DNA of 64,000 nucleotides. Source: Methanobrevibacter gottschalkii DSM 11977. Lineage in GTDB: Archaea; Methanobacteriota; Methanobacteria; Methanobacteriales; Methanobacteriaceae. Shown in pieces: positions 8,645-17,115 of the stretch. The stretch covers positions 62,001 through 126,000 of the forward strand of contig NZ_RKRG01000002.1 of assembly GCF_003814835.1 (NCBI RefSeq), read 5' to 3'. The position numbers and the translations under genes are program-made. How positions within the stretch are numbered: position 1 is the first letter of the stretch; every line of letters begins with the position of its first letter. Under the pieces are notes generated by a model. The model ran no database searches, had not been told where the DNA came from, and saw only the letters and a program-made list of their open reading frames with translations.

Positions 8645-9145
8645 CTATACCTGAACGTCCCTCACAATGAAACTGTAGAATGTGTATGTTCCTGATCTTT
8701 CTTTGACTTGAATTGTCATTTCACTTAATCTGTTTACGAATTCACGATATTCGGAAAGATCAACATTTCTTAGAATATTGGATTTGCCAACTGAACCTGC
8801 ATTTTCCAATTCAAGAATACTGGTTAAAAAATCAAATAATACGCTTCCTTTCCTGACGTTTTTGTGGATATCTCCATCATTTTTAAGATTAACATTGATT
8901 TCAACATATATTTTGTCTGCATCCTGAAAGATGTATAATTTGAATCTGTTCACTGTTTTTTCTTCGCCATCATCGTCAAAGGTAAATGATGAAACTGAAG
9001 CCATTTCTGGTCTGCCTCTTATTAGGGTTCCATCTTCAAAGTCTTTTAATTCTGCTTTTTCATATCCTTCCGGAATTTCTACAATTTCTTCATAATCCAA
9101 TTGTGTACCTGTAAATATTGTTTGTTTGCTGTTTTCAAAGCTCAT
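8645..9145 (-). CDS. Hypothetical early viral protein
   Basis: The 166-residue soluble, acidic protein is preceded by AGGAGAG, a good ribosome binding site for the ATG at 9145. Alternating strands in the middle (NRFKLYIFQDADKIYVEINV) and its place between a recombination-type gene and the helicase would fit a single-stranded DNA-binding or accessory replication protein. I do not recognise the family, so that role is a guess from context. The gaps to its neighbours are short (9 and 33 bases), consistent with one operon. Confidence 0.6.
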   Translation of the reverse strand: MSFENSKQTIFTGTQLDYEEIVEIPEGYEKAELKDFEDGTLIRGRPEMASVSSFTFDDDGEEKTVNRFKLYIFQDADKIYVEINVNLKNDGDIHKNVRKGSVLFDFLTSILELENAGSVGKSNILRNVDLSEYREFVNRLSEMTIQVKERSGTYTFYSFIVRDVQV

Positions 9146-9178
9146 TTTAATTCTCTCCTAAAAATATTAAAAGAGGAA

Positions 9179-9727
9179 CTAGCTATTGTCCTCTTTTAGA
9201 AATTTTGATTGTCCTGCAATCTTTTCAGCTGACATTTCTTCTGCTGACACTTCTCCTGCTCCAATGAGTTCAGCTATTGCACGGTTTGTAGCACGTGTCT
9301 TTGCAGTTGACATTATGGTATGGTCTGAAACTTTGTCCTTTCCTTTCTCGGACCTTGAGCATAATGCATCTGATTCAACGCTGCGGCCATTTGGAAGTGA
9401 TGCTCTAACGCAGTAATATGCTTCTCTGACTCTTCCCATTTTTGTTCTTTCAATGTCACGGTCCACTATTTCGGTATCGACATTGAATGCACGGGAGAGT
9501 TTCTGCCATGCTGACTTTTTCTTGAAGTGTCTTTTCACTTTAACGTAGTTTCCGTTTTCATCTTTTTCCTTAACAATTATTTCCTGATAGTCATTGTCAT
9601 TCAATAATCCTTTGCATAGTCTCTGATATGCGTCCCATTGCTCAATTGCAACATCAACATCAGGGACGGTATCGACTTTGACTATTTCTGTTTCCTGTGG
9701 ATTTTCTATTAATTCGGCTTTTACCAT
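9179..9727 (-). CDS. Conserved viral/plasmid protein, possible recombination mediator
   Basis: The 182-residue protein resembles a family seen in archaeal and bacterial viruses: a SAWQKLSRAF motif, a beta-rich middle (VREAYYCVRASLPNGRSVE), and a C-terminal helix TAKTRATNRAIAELIGAGEV. Similar proteins are found next to replication genes, and I suspect a role in single-strand annealing or DNA binding, without proof. The start is the ATG at 9727, because GGTGAT of the ribosome binding site lies 5-10 bases upstream and overlaps the alternative GTG at 9736. Confidence 0.6.
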   Translation of the reverse strand: MVKAELIENPQETEIVKVDTVPDVDVAIEQWDAYQRLCKGLLNDNDYQEIIVKEKDENGNYVKVKRHFKKKSAWQKLSRAFNVDTEIVDRDIERTKMGRVREAYYCVRASLPNGRSVESDALCSRSEKGKDKVSDHTIMSTAKTRATNRAIAELIGAGEVSAEEMSAEKIAGQSKFLKEDNS

Positions 9728-9739
9728 TCTTATCACCTT

Positions 9740-9874
9740 TTATAATGTTCCAAAGCTTGAGATTGTTATTCCAAACCATCCGATAGCTATGGCAAATATT
9801 ATGCTTCCAATCCAAATCACTTTTGGATTCAACTTCATTTCTTTTTTCGGATATAATCTTGCTGGTTTGCTCAT
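9740..9874 (-). CDS. 44-residue single-span membrane protein
   Basis: A short basic N-terminus (MSKPARLYPKKEMK) is followed by one hydrophobic segment of about 20 residues (VIWIGSIIFAIAIGWFGITI). Its ATG overlaps the stop codon of the preceding gene in an ATGA arrangement at 9871-9874, so it is likely translationally coupled. GGAAG lies upstream within that gene. It ends just before the ribosome binding site of the next gene. A small membrane protein in an early viral operon might act in superinfection control or membrane targeting; this is speculation. Confidence 0.55.
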   Translation of the reverse strand: MSKPARLYPKKEMKLNPKVIWIGSIIFAIAIGWFGITISSFGTL

Positions 9875-10092
9875 CTGTATGACTTCCTTATGATGCGAAT
9901 TTCACTGATGAAGTTCAGGTTGATTATTTGGATTGTTCCGTTTTTCCTGTGGATTGCTATTGTGTTTTCGTTCAGCAAATGGAACTCATCTGATTTTGAA
10001 AGCAGAAAATGAATGCCTTCATTTGCATAGTGAAAACCGATGCAGTATCCGTCAGTAAGTTTTTGCTGCATTTCAAGAAGTGTACTTTCCAT
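9871..10092 (-). CDS. Small hypothetical early viral protein
   Basis: The 73-residue protein starts at the ATG at 10092, which has GGAGTGA directly upstream. A longer reading from 10125 would run through that ribosome binding site and into the previous gene. Predicted structure is an N-terminal helix followed by strands (GIHFLLS, NTIAIHRKNGTIQIINL). No family is recognised. It is coupled to the downstream 44-residue membrane protein by a 4-base overlap. Confidence 0.55.
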   Translation of the reverse strand: MESTLLEMQQKLTDGYCIGFHYANEGIHFLLSKSDEFHLLNENTIAIHRKNGTIQIINLNFISEIRIIRKSYR

Positions 10093-10093
10093 T

Positions 10094-10393
10094 TCAGTCA
10101 CTCCTTTTTTTCCTGAATCCGACAATGAAAGCCTCTCCTCTTATGAACTTGATGAGTCCGATATCTCCCGCTTTTGCATATTGAATCAGTGCCAATAGCT
10201 TGGTATGGATTAGTGTCTGGTATGCCTTTTTGCCGCCGTCCACCAATACGATACCGTCATCGTCAATGTAGAGGATTTCCTGTTCAACATCACCTTTGGC
10301 AACTTTGATCTCACCGCTGTGGGTAAGGATGCCGTGGTAGTTGTCTTCGAACTGATTATGTTCGATTCCGCAATCTGGCAAATAGCTGTCCAT
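10094..10393 (-). CDS. Small hypothetical early viral protein
   Basis: The 99-residue protein starts at the ATG at 10393. The GTG at 10402 is rejected because it belongs to the AAAGGTGA ribosome binding site. Its mostly beta-type sequence (EIKVAKGDVEQEILYIDDDGIVLVDG) ends in a basic tail (RKKRSD). No known domain is recognised. It ends 1 base before the next start, so the genes form a compact operon. Confidence 0.55.
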   Translation of the reverse strand: MDSYLPDCGIEHNQFEDNYHGILTHSGEIKVAKGDVEQEILYIDDDGIVLVDGGKKAYQTLIHTKLLALIQYAKAGDIGLIKFIRGEAFIVGFRKKRSD

Positions 10394-10394
10394 T

Positions 10395-10499
10395 CTATTC
10401 ACCTTTATTCAAATGTTCATTGAACATTGCCATTATATCGTCCCATATATCTTTTGGGACTAAGACATGTGTTTTCCCGTTTACTTCTTGTTCTAACAT
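10395..10499 (-). CDS. 34-residue small protein
   Basis: This tiny gene has a clear AGGAG ribosome binding site about 9 bases upstream of the ATG. The product begins MLEQEVNGKTHVLVPKDIWD. The strand-then-helix pattern with VPKDIWDDI faintly resembles the DNA-contacting end of AbrB-like or ribbon-helix-helix regulators, but it is too short for a firm claim. Its stop is 2 bases before the next ATG, supporting real coupling. Confidence 0.45.
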   Translation of the reverse strand: MLEQEVNGKTHVLVPKDIWDDIMAMFNEHLNKGE

Positions 10500-10543
10500 G
10501 ATTTTAGACTCCTGTTATAATTTTTAGTTCATCGTCTCTGGTG

Positions 10544-10702
10544 TTAATCAAGTTTCATTATCTTGATTTTGTATGACTGGAAGAATTCCCTTTCATTGCG
10601 TATGTTTTCAGTTTCCTGAATTTCTGCAATGACTTCTTCAAGTGCCCTGAAGTTATTGAAAATTATTATTTCATTCATCCTAGGTTTTATTACTTCACAC
10701 AT
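10544..10702 (-). CDS. Small hypothetical protein, first gene of the early operon
   Basis: The 52-residue product starts at the ATG at 10702 with AGGAGAAG about 8 bases upstream; the longer reading from 10768 crosses that site. The sequence is mostly helical and charged (FRALEEVIAEIQETENIRNE), compatible with a small DNA-binding or regulatory protein. It heads the minus-strand operon that runs to 5928 and lies about 180 bases downstream of a TATA element at 10879-10888. Confidence 0.5.
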   Translation of the reverse strand: MCEVIKPRMNEIIIFNNFRALEEVIAEIQETENIRNEREFFQSYKIKIMKLD

Positions 10703-10878
10703 TGTTTTTCTTCTCCTATGTTTTCCCATCATTATGTGGGTGTAAATGATCAACAATCTAAAATTCAATAGGAGTCAGAAGTCTTTGAAAATAAAAATAG
10801 TACGTGGTTAAAAATAGTTTTCAATTCTTTACCGAATATTTAGTACAAGATAAACACTGCTTTTTTAATTTACAAATG

Positions 10879-10888
10879 TTTATATATT
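10879..10888 (-). promoter_or_regulatory. TATA box of viral early operon
   Basis: On the minus strand the sequence reads AATATATAAA preceded by purine-rich AAGG, matching an archaeal BRE/TATA pair. Initiation would fall near 10857, upstream of the first early gene at 10702, leaving a leader of about 155 bases. This is the best TATA-like match before that operon. Confidence 0.4.
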
Positions 10889-11143
10889 CCTTAAAATAAA
10901 CTAGAAATTGGGTTAAGTTTTGAAAAGTATTAATTTTTAACATTGTTTCGCGACGTGTCTAATTATTTTTATTTTTCTTACCTGACCCCTTAGGATTATA
11001 ATTAAAAATAATATTTATTAGCTCGTTATTCAAATAAAATTATTTTTTTATAATCCTTTTTTAATAATCTTTTTTTTCTGTTATTTTCTTGATATTTTAC
11101 CTCCAGATATTGATTTTCAGCCCTCACAAAAGAAAAGTTGTAC

Positions 11144-11185
11144 GAGTGTGAAAAATTGTTCTCACTCATAAAAATTGTTCTCACT
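11144..11185. repeat. Operator-like inverted and direct repeats
   Basis: A 24-bp imperfect palindrome (GAGTGTGAA...TTCTCACTC, 10 of 12 pairs matched) spans 11144-11167. Part of it, AAAAATTGTTCTCACT, is repeated exactly at 11151-11166 and 11170-11185, 19 bp apart. Tandem repressor sites in a viral control region have this form. No regulator gene is adjacent, so the binding protein is unknown. Confidence 0.45.
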
Positions 11186-11596
11186 TCGTAATGGCTAATC
11201 ATAGTCTGTTATTTTGTGTATATAAACATTTTGTTTTCTATTTTTGGCTTAATCGTTCATTTATTACAATGTTATACTTGAAGATAAGGCATGTGTTTTT
11301 CCAAAATTCTCTAAACATTGAATCAAGATTGACAGTCAGAAAATATCAAATGTATAAAATCATAATTGCAATTTGTCATTGAAATTTGATGATGGTTTCA
11401 ACCAATTGCACTGATTTAAAATTATTTCTCAAAATCACTTTTATATCATAAGTTATTGTTAATATGCTTTATATAATCAAAAATAGTTATTTAATTTTCA
11501 GTTAATAATAAAAATAGCATAATAATGTTTTTATGCTGTTTAGGAAAAAATAAGAAAAGATAGTGGAAAGTATAATTTCCACCAAATTCAATAAAG

Positions 11597-12712
11597 CTAT
11601 TTTGCTTCCTCCTGGCCCAGACGTTCCATGATGTTAGCTATATTAGCTTCCATTCTTTCAACTTTTTGTTTATATTCATTATTTTCCTTTTCCATCTGCA
11701 TATATTCCGGAGATTTGATGGACAGTTTTTCAACATCAGTATTTATTGTAATGGCAGGCAGATGCTTGATATATTCATATTTCAAATCGTCAGGATTGAT
11801 CATGAAGTAAGCCTGGTCGGTCTTGTTTTTGGCCTTTCCCTGCAAATCATTCACGTTATCCAAACTCATGCCGTCATTGTACAATGCTGAAGCATGGAAT
11901 TTCCTAAGCATATGGCTTCTGAATCTGCTGTAATGTCCTACTCTACCAAGGCCAAGTTCATCATTGATTCTTTGGAAATATCCAATGAAATAAGATTCAT
12001 ACATTTTGAATAATTGACTTTCGGGAGTTACATTGTCAGTCCTTGTCAGAATATATGCATTGATGGCTTTAACAGCTTCAGGACTGCAGTAAGTAGTGTA
12101 ATACTTGTTTGTTTTAATTCTCCTGAGGTTAAAGGTAGGTATCACATTGTCATTGTCATTCAAATAATCGATTATCTGATAGATGTCCATTCTTTTGTTC
12201 GGCAGATATTCTGATAAGGCATCGATATAGTCCTGAATTGTCAGACTCAATGTTTCAGCTCTGGCACAACCGCTTGAGCAAGAAAACAATATTATAGCTT
12301 TCATAACGGGTGGGGAAATTGCTAAAGCTTCCCTTATAATTTCCTTATCAGGCAAATCTTTATAATAGATTGATGTTGGTTTTTTCACAGCTTTCATGTT
12401 CAATCTTGGTAGAGGATTGATTTCGATGTCATAAAATCTGTAAAATTTTGAGACGGCAGACATATGTATTCTGACTGTGTTTATAGAATAGTTGTCTAAA
12501 AGGAATTGTCTGTATTTAAGCAATTTTGTTTTAACACGGCGGTGTTTCCATTTGACATTGTCTGCTTCTTCTTTTTCCGCTTCATCAAGCAGTTCCTGAA
12601 GGCTCATACCATTGAATTCACAATACTTCTTCATTACTGACCTATTCACTTTTCGTGTTTCGTGTGAATAGTTGTTTGTTATAAATATATTTTCAAGTAG
12701 CTCGTTATCCAT
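11597..12712 (-). CDS. int: Tyrosine recombinase (integrase) of the viral element
   Basis: The integrase splices the viral genome into and out of the chromosome. Counting from the ATG at 12712, an N-terminal SAM-like core-binding domain (to about residue 115) precedes the catalytic domain, with Arg151 (GCARAE), His267 and Arg270 (HMLRKFH) and nucleophile Tyr302 (DQAYFM). The last 40 residues form a charged coiled coil. The GTG at 12721 is an alternative start. I prefer 12712 because a TATA box inside the palindrome at 12721-12745 would start transcription almost exactly there, giving a leaderless message. It lies at the boundary with host genes and marks one end of the element. Confidence 0.9.
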   Translation of the reverse strand: MDNELLENIFITNNYSHETRKVNRSVMKKYCEFNGMSLQELLDEAEKEEADNVKWKHRRVKTKLLKYRQFLLDNYSINTVRIHMSAVSKFYRFYDIEINPLPRLNMKAVKKPTSIYYKDLPDKEIIREALAISPPVMKAIILFSCSSGCARAETLSLTIQDYIDALSEYLPNKRMDIYQIIDYLNDNDNVIPTFNLRRIKTNKYYTTYCSPEAVKAINAYILTRTDNVTPESQLFKMYESYFIGYFQRINDELGLGRVGHYSRFRSHMLRKFHASALYNDGMSLDNVNDLQGKAKNKTDQAYFMINPDDLKYEYIKHLPAITINTDVEKLSIKSPEYMQMEKENNEYKQKVERMEANIANIMERLGQEEAK

Positions 12713-12720
12713 ACTTAACA

Positions 12721-12745
12721 CTTTTATAATTTGATATTATAAAAG
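12721..12745. promoter_or_regulatory. 10-bp perfect inverted repeat at integrase promoter
   Basis: CTTTTATAAT at 12721-12730 and ATTATAAAAG at 12736-12745 are exact reverse complements separated by TTGAT. The arms contain the likely TATA box of the integrase gene. It may be an operator for autorepression. Equally, two 10-bp arms around a 5-base spacer, next to the element boundary, resemble the core of a tyrosine recombinase attachment site. Confidence 0.45.
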
Positions 12746-12805
12746 GTAGAGTGGGAGAGCATTTGATAAGTAATTGATATTTCCGATGGTATCATCATTT
12801 AATTG

Positions 12806-13363
12806 CTATTTAAATATTTGTCCCTGGAATTTATAGACATCACAGCTTTCATCCATCCAGCTATCAGTACTAATTCCTGCTTTCATGCAGGTGTGTTCTA
12901 AAAAGTCTTCTACACTAAATCGATTTTCAGTTGCTACTTGAGGTAACAATAAACCTCTTGAATAACCTTTCTGAATGATTAAACCATCTCTGCCAATTTC
13001 AATTTCATCAAAGTACTGGTTATAATGTGCTACTGGAATTAATTCAGGTTTTGTAAGCACGGTTACTTCCAAATCAAGTGTTTCTAATTCATCTAAACTA
13101 ACTTGGGGAAATCGTGGATCGTTAACTGCAGCTGCAATAGCCACATCTATTGTAGCTTCAATTGCACTCATAATTGGTTCGGCATATCCGATACAACCTC
13201 TCAGATTACTGTTTTTGTTCAATGTTACAAAGACACCTAATTTTTCATCCAATTCAATTGGGTAGTCTTCACTTTTTTTAATTTTTTCACCAGTTTCTAA
13301 ATATTGTCTGATCGCATTTCCAGCTAATTTAACTAAGTATTGTCCTGCTTTATCACTAATCAT
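12806..13363 (-). CDS. AMMECR1 domain protein
   Basis: The 185-residue protein is the single-domain archaeal form of AMMECR1, of unknown biochemical function. The hallmark LRGCIGYAEP lies at residues 54-63, with later conserved stretches NDPRFPQV and LLLPQVATE. Its ATG shares one base with the tldD stop codon (TAATG), so the two are translationally coupled. It is the first host gene beyond the integrated element. Confidence 0.9.
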   Translation of the reverse strand: MISDKAGQYLVKLAGNAIRQYLETGEKIKKSEDYPIELDEKLGVFVTLNKNSNLRGCIGYAEPIMSAIEATIDVAIAAAVNDPRFPQVSLDELETLDLEVTVLTKPELIPVAHYNQYFDEIEIGRDGLIIQKGYSRGLLLPQVATENRFSVEDFLEHTCMKAGISTDSWMDESCDVYKFQGQIFK

Positions 13364-14733
13364 TATCCCATTCCTCCAACAAGTGCATTTAAAATTCTTG
13401 TATGGGGTCCACCATCACCTACAGGTGCAGTCTGACCATCTTTTCCACAGAATCCAACACTTAATTTAAAGTCATTTCCGACAGCATCTATGTTTTTCAA
13501 TGTTTCTAATATGTTGCCGGATAGTGAAACATCTCTTAAAGGTGTTGTAATTTCACCATCTTTAATTAAATAACCTTCAGCAGCATTAAATTGGAAGATG
13601 CCTTTACCGGTATCCACTTGACCTCCTCTTGAACCTTTAAGATAAATTCCGTCTTGAATGTCTTCCAGCAATTCTTCAAAGCTATTGTCTCTAGGCTGTA
13701 GATATGTATTGCTCATTCTTACAATTGGCTGGTCTGCAATTAATGATCTTGCATTTCCTGAAGATTTCATATTTAATTTAGATGATGTTTCTCTTGAATT
13801 TAAAAGTGAAACCAATTTTCCATCTTTAACTAATTGATTTGGTGAAGTCTTCACTCCTTCAACATCATATGGATAATATCCAAATCCTTCTTTCAGACTT
13901 GCATCATCAAAAATATTGACAATGTCTGATGCAATTTGACAACCCATTTTATCTTTAAGGATAGAATCATTTTGTAAGATTAAATCCCCTTCAACTGCAT
14001 GTCCTAATGCTTCATGGACTAAAACACCAGTTAATTCAGGATCTGCTATTACTGGAAAGTTTCCAGAAGGTGCAGGTTTTGCATCGAGTAATCTAACAGC
14101 TTTCTGACCAATAGTTCTTCCAAATTCTTCCAGGTCTTTATCAGATATTGCTTCAAATCCTTTAACTCCTCCGAGACTACCATGTCCAAATTGGATTATT
14201 TCACCATTTGTTGCAGATGCATTTAAAGCCATTCTTACTCTACTTGTTTTTACTTGGATTTCACTACCTTCACTGCTCATGAACAATTCATTGACTTCAC
14301 TGTCTCCATAACTTACAGTGGTGCTGTTGACTTTATCGATAATTGCAGCGTCATTTGCTTGCTTCATAATGTCTTTTTTTTCTTCAATAGAAATATCACT
14401 AAATGGAATTTTAACGTCAACTGATATTTTATCTTTAATAATGTCTGTTTCACTTAGTTCGACGTCTCCTTTTAATGAGTTTGAAAATCTGATAGCTGTA
14501 TCTGTTATTTCATTTATTTTAGATAAATCTGTTGTGTATGCAAAACCCCATGCTCCATTGTTTAACACTCTTACTCTTGCTGCTAAGCTCATTCCGGTGT
14601 TAATTTCATCTACATTTCCATCTTTCATTAATATTGAAGTGTTGTCTCCAATTCCTGCTCTGATGTCAATGTAGTCAATTTGTGAGCTTGTTTTTGCAAT
14701 AACTTTTTCGAATAAATCAATATATTCTTCCAT
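13363..14733 (-). CDS. tldD: TldD family metalloprotease
   Basis: TldD pairs with TldE/PmbA in a zinc-dependent protease that degrades unfolded or modified peptides. The sequence carries the metal motif [11 protein letters not shown] near residue 250 and typical flanking segments ([30 protein letters not shown]). The start at 14733 is chosen because GAGTGAT lies 4-10 bases upstream; an ATG at 14757 would add eight residues. The product of 456 residues is normal for the family. No tldE gene is seen beside it. Confidence 0.9.
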   Translation of the reverse strand: MEEYIDLFEKVIAKTSSQIDYIDIRAGIGDNTSILMKDGNVDEINTGMSLAARVRVLNNGAWGFAYTTDLSKINEITDTAIRFSNSLKGDVELSETDIIKDKISVDVKIPFSDISIEEKKDIMKQANDAAIIDKVNSTTVSYGDSEVNELFMSSEGSEIQVKTSRVRMALNASATNGEIIQFGHGSLGGVKGFEAISDKDLEEFGRTIGQKAVRLLDAKPAPSGNFPVIADPELTGVLVHEALGHAVEGDLILQNDSILKDKMGCQIASDIVNIFDDASLKEGFGYYPYDVEGVKTSPNQLVKDGKLVSLLNSRETSSKLNMKSSGNARSLIADQPIVRMSNTYLQPRDNSFEELLEDIQDGIYLKGSRGGQVDTGKGIFQFNAAEGYLIKDGEITTPLRDVSLSGNILETLKNIDAVGNDFKLSVGFCGKDGQTAPVGDGGPHTRILNALVGGMG

Positions 14734-14906
14734 TTTATCACTCAAAAGATTAATCATTATTACTTATGAATTACATATTAAATAAAAGTTTTTTATATTT
14801 ATGACTATAATTTAACAAGTTTTTTATATTATAAAATATAATTTAACAATTGTTATATTATAAAAGATAATATAGTACTTTATATAAACTATTTGATGGT
14901 GATGTT

Positions 14907-16112
14907 ATGATTGTTATTGTAGGAACTGGTGCTGGTGGAGGAATATTGGCCCGTGAAATTGCAAAAGAAGGTATTGATGTAACAATTTTGGAAAAAGGAC
15001 CATACATACATTCAAAAGATGCATTTAATTATTATGATACGTATTCTGGTGATGTTGATTTACTCACAACTACTTGCATTGGCGGTTCAACAATTGTATC
15101 CATGTCGAACATGGTAAGGGCACTTGATGATGAATTATTGGATTATGATATTGATTTATCTGATGCCTATGAATATGTTGAAGATTTGATTAATGTACAT
15201 CCTATTGATGATTCTCATATTGGAAAAGGCACTAAGGCATTTTTAGATGCAGGTAATGAACTTGGCCTTCAAACAATGAAAATGCCAAAAGCAATTAGGG
15301 AAGAAGAATGTATTCAATGTGGAAAATGCGCATTCGGTTGTCCTGTTGATGCTAAATTTTCTGGAAAAGATTTCATCGATGAAGCAGTTGAATATGGTGC
15401 AGCACTGATTTGTGAAGCTGATGTTCGTGAAGTAACAAGTAATGATGGTGTTGTATATGGTGTAAAATATATTAAAGATGGTAAAGAAGAAATCATAAAG
15501 GCTGATAAGGTTGTATTGTCTGCTGGTGCAATTGGTTCAACTTTAATTTTAAGAAAATCCGGAATTTCCAAAGCGGGCCGTGAAATATTCTTTGATCCAT
15601 TTGTAAGTGTTGGAGGATACTTAAAAGATGTTAACTTCAATAGTGAAGTACAAATGGCAGGTCTTATAATAGGTAAAAATTTTGTTCTGGCACCTCATTA
15701 TTCCTCATTTATTCCGGGAAACATTGATGATGATTCAGTAACTGAAAATGATATCCTTAGTATAATGGTAAAAACCTCTGATGAATGTAAAGGCTATGTA
15801 ACCGACGATGGTGATGTTGTTAAAATCAATACCATTCAGGATATAAGATATCTGGCTGAAGGAACTGCAACTGCAGGTTTTGTTCTAGAACGTGCTGGTG
15901 TTGATCCAAACACTATTGGTTCAACGGTGTATAGGGGAGCACATCCTGGGGGAACTGCAAAAATTGGTGAAATAGTAAACAGTAATTTGGAAACAGAAAT
16001 TGACAATTTATTTGTCTGTGATGCAAGTGTATTGCCAATATCTCCCGGTAAACCTCCAATATTAACAATACTTGCATTATCTAAAAGATTAGCGGACTAT
16101 TTAAAGAATTAG
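14907..16112 (+). CDS. FAD-dependent GMC-type oxidoreductase with a 4Fe-4S motif
   Basis: An N-terminal dinucleotide-binding fold (GTGAGGGILA) is followed by an iron-sulfur cluster motif C135-x2-C138-x2-C141-x3-C145, and a C-terminal GMC-like segment (HPGGTAKIG, then VCDASVLPISPGKPP). The combination suggests an electron-transferring dehydrogenase, perhaps linked to ferredoxin; the substrate is unknown. A GGTGATG ribosome binding site precedes the ATG. It is divergent from tldD and convergent with pyrI, with only 4 bases between the two stop codons. Confidence 0.8.
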   Translation: MIVIVGTGAGGGILAREIAKEGIDVTILEKGPYIHSKDAFNYYDTYSGDVDLLTTTCIGGSTIVSMSNMVRALDDELLDYDIDLSDAYEYVEDLINVHPIDDSHIGKGTKAFLDAGNELGLQTMKMPKAIREEECIQCGKCAFGCPVDAKFSGKDFIDEAVEYGAALICEADVREVTSNDGVVYGVKYIKDGKEEIIKADKVVLSAGAIGSTLILRKSGISKAGREIFFDPFVSVGGYLKDVNFNSEVQMAGLIIGKNFVLAPHYSSFIPGNIDDDSVTENDILSIMVKTSDECKGYVTDDGDVVKINTIQDIRYLAEGTATAGFVLERAGVDPNTIGSTVYRGAHPGGTAKIGEIVNSNLETEIDNLFVCDASVLPISPGKPPILTILALSKRLADYLKN

Positions 16113-16116
16113 AAGA

Positions 16117-16593
16117 TTATTCAAATTGTTTATAAATATCTTCTGTTTTTATTAATTTTTCACAATAGTGACATCTGACTACAGGAGGATTTTCAGTAAC
16201 AACATTAAAAATTGTGGTTATTGGTTCATTTTCATAGTTAGTAATGCATTTTGGATTTGTACACTTAATGATTGATGTAATCTTTTTGGGCAGTACAATC
16301 TTATTTTTTTTAATAGGTTTAAAATCCCTAATAATATTAATTGTAGCTTCCGGGGCAATTAAAGCAACTTGATTAAGTTCTTCATGGCCCAATTCCCTAT
16401 TTTCAATTTTTAGAATGTCTTTTCTACCAAGTTCTTTGGAAGACACATTCATAGCTACAGTGATATTTTTTGTTTCATTGTCCGGAAGACCTAATATTTT
16501 AAGGATGTGCAATGTTTTATTGGCTGTAATATGGTCGATAACAGTACCATTCTCAATAGCTTTGATTTTTAATTCGGATTTGTTGTTAGCCAT
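16117..16593 (-). CDS. pyrI: Aspartate carbamoyltransferase regulatory subunit
   Basis: PyrI binds the allosteric nucleotide and stabilises the PyrB catalytic subunits in pyrimidine synthesis. The N-terminal allosteric domain ([20 protein letters not shown]) and the C-terminal zinc domain (CTNPKC, then CHYC, four cysteines) are both complete at 158 residues. The catalytic pyrB is not adjacent, which is common in archaea. It ends against the oxidoreductase gene and starts 5 bases after the flavodoxin gene. Confidence 0.95.
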   Translation of the reverse strand: MANNKSELKIKAIENGTVIDHITANKTLHILKILGLPDNETKNITVAMNVSSKELGRKDILKIENRELGHEELNQVALIAPEATINIIRDFKPIKKNKIVLPKKITSIIKCTNPKCITNYENEPITTIFNVVTENPPVVRCHYCEKLIKTEDIYKQFE

Positions 16594-16598
16594 TTAAT

Positions 16599-17093
16599 CT
16601 ACCTTGTATACATTTTTAAATCTTTCATTTCAATAACTGCTTCAGTGTCTGTAATTAATTTTTCAGAATCTTTATCTTTAGTTGCAATGGTGAAACTTTC
16701 AATTACTCTTGCTCCACGCATTTTTACTTTTTCTTCAAGTCTTTCGATATTTGTATCTCCACGACTGCCGTCCATAGTAGCAAATAAAATAACATCTTTT
16801 CCAGTTAAATTACACCTGTCTATTATTGTTAAAATTGCAGGAGTTGGATTTCCTGCCCATGTAGGTGTTCCAAAGATGATTGTATCATAATCGGTTAAAT
16901 CAACTCTTGCAGGAGTAATATCTGTTTTACTTTCCCTAAATGCACTAATTGATGCAATGAATTTATTTTTAAATCCATTTCGATTTTTCAAATCTTGAAT
17001 TCTTAATACATTTGCTCTTAGATTTTTTGCTAAAGTATGAGCTACTAATTCAGTTTTCCCACTTTGCGAATAATAAATTATTAGTGTAGCCAT
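16599..17093 (-). CDS. Flavodoxin domain protein
   Basis: A 164-residue flavodoxin-like FMN protein. The phosphate loop YYSQSGKTE lies at residues 7-15 and the second FMN loop GTPTWAGNPTPA near 75-86. Such proteins transfer electrons or act as NAD(P)H:quinone-type reductases. GGAG lies shortly before the ATG. It sits between pyrI and argC on the same strand, but nothing links it to those pathways functionally. Confidence 0.9.
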   Translation of the reverse strand: MATLIIYYSQSGKTELVAHTLAKNLRANVLRIQDLKNRNGFKNKFIASISAFRESKTDITPARVDLTDYDTIIFGTPTWAGNPTPAILTIIDRCNLTGKDVILFATMDGSRGDTNIERLEEKVKMRGARVIESFTIATKDKDSEKLITDTEAVIEMKDLKMYTR

Positions 17094-17115
17094 GTTTTTT
17101 TTCTCCTCAGTTTAT

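Larger units (their letters stand above)
10703..11596. other. Long gene-free control region between early operon and integrase
   Basis: About 890 bases without a convincing gene, extremely AT-rich. Visible items are a minus-strand TATA box (10879-10888), a TATA-like TTTATATAATC near 11469, and repeated operator-like sequences at 11144-11185. A lysogeny repressor gene would be expected here but none is seen: the only open frame of any length (11191-11382, plus strand) has a composition that looks accidental. Confidence 0.6.

Noticed and set aside
11191-11382. 63-codon plus-strand open frame as a viral repressor
   Set aside because: Aromatic- and Ile-rich accidental translation with no helix-turn-helix pattern and no ribosome binding site.
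12806-14733. AMMECR1 and tldD as part of the viral element
   Set aside because: Both are widespread cellular genes with normal coupling, and the integrase at 11597-12712 marks the element boundary before them.
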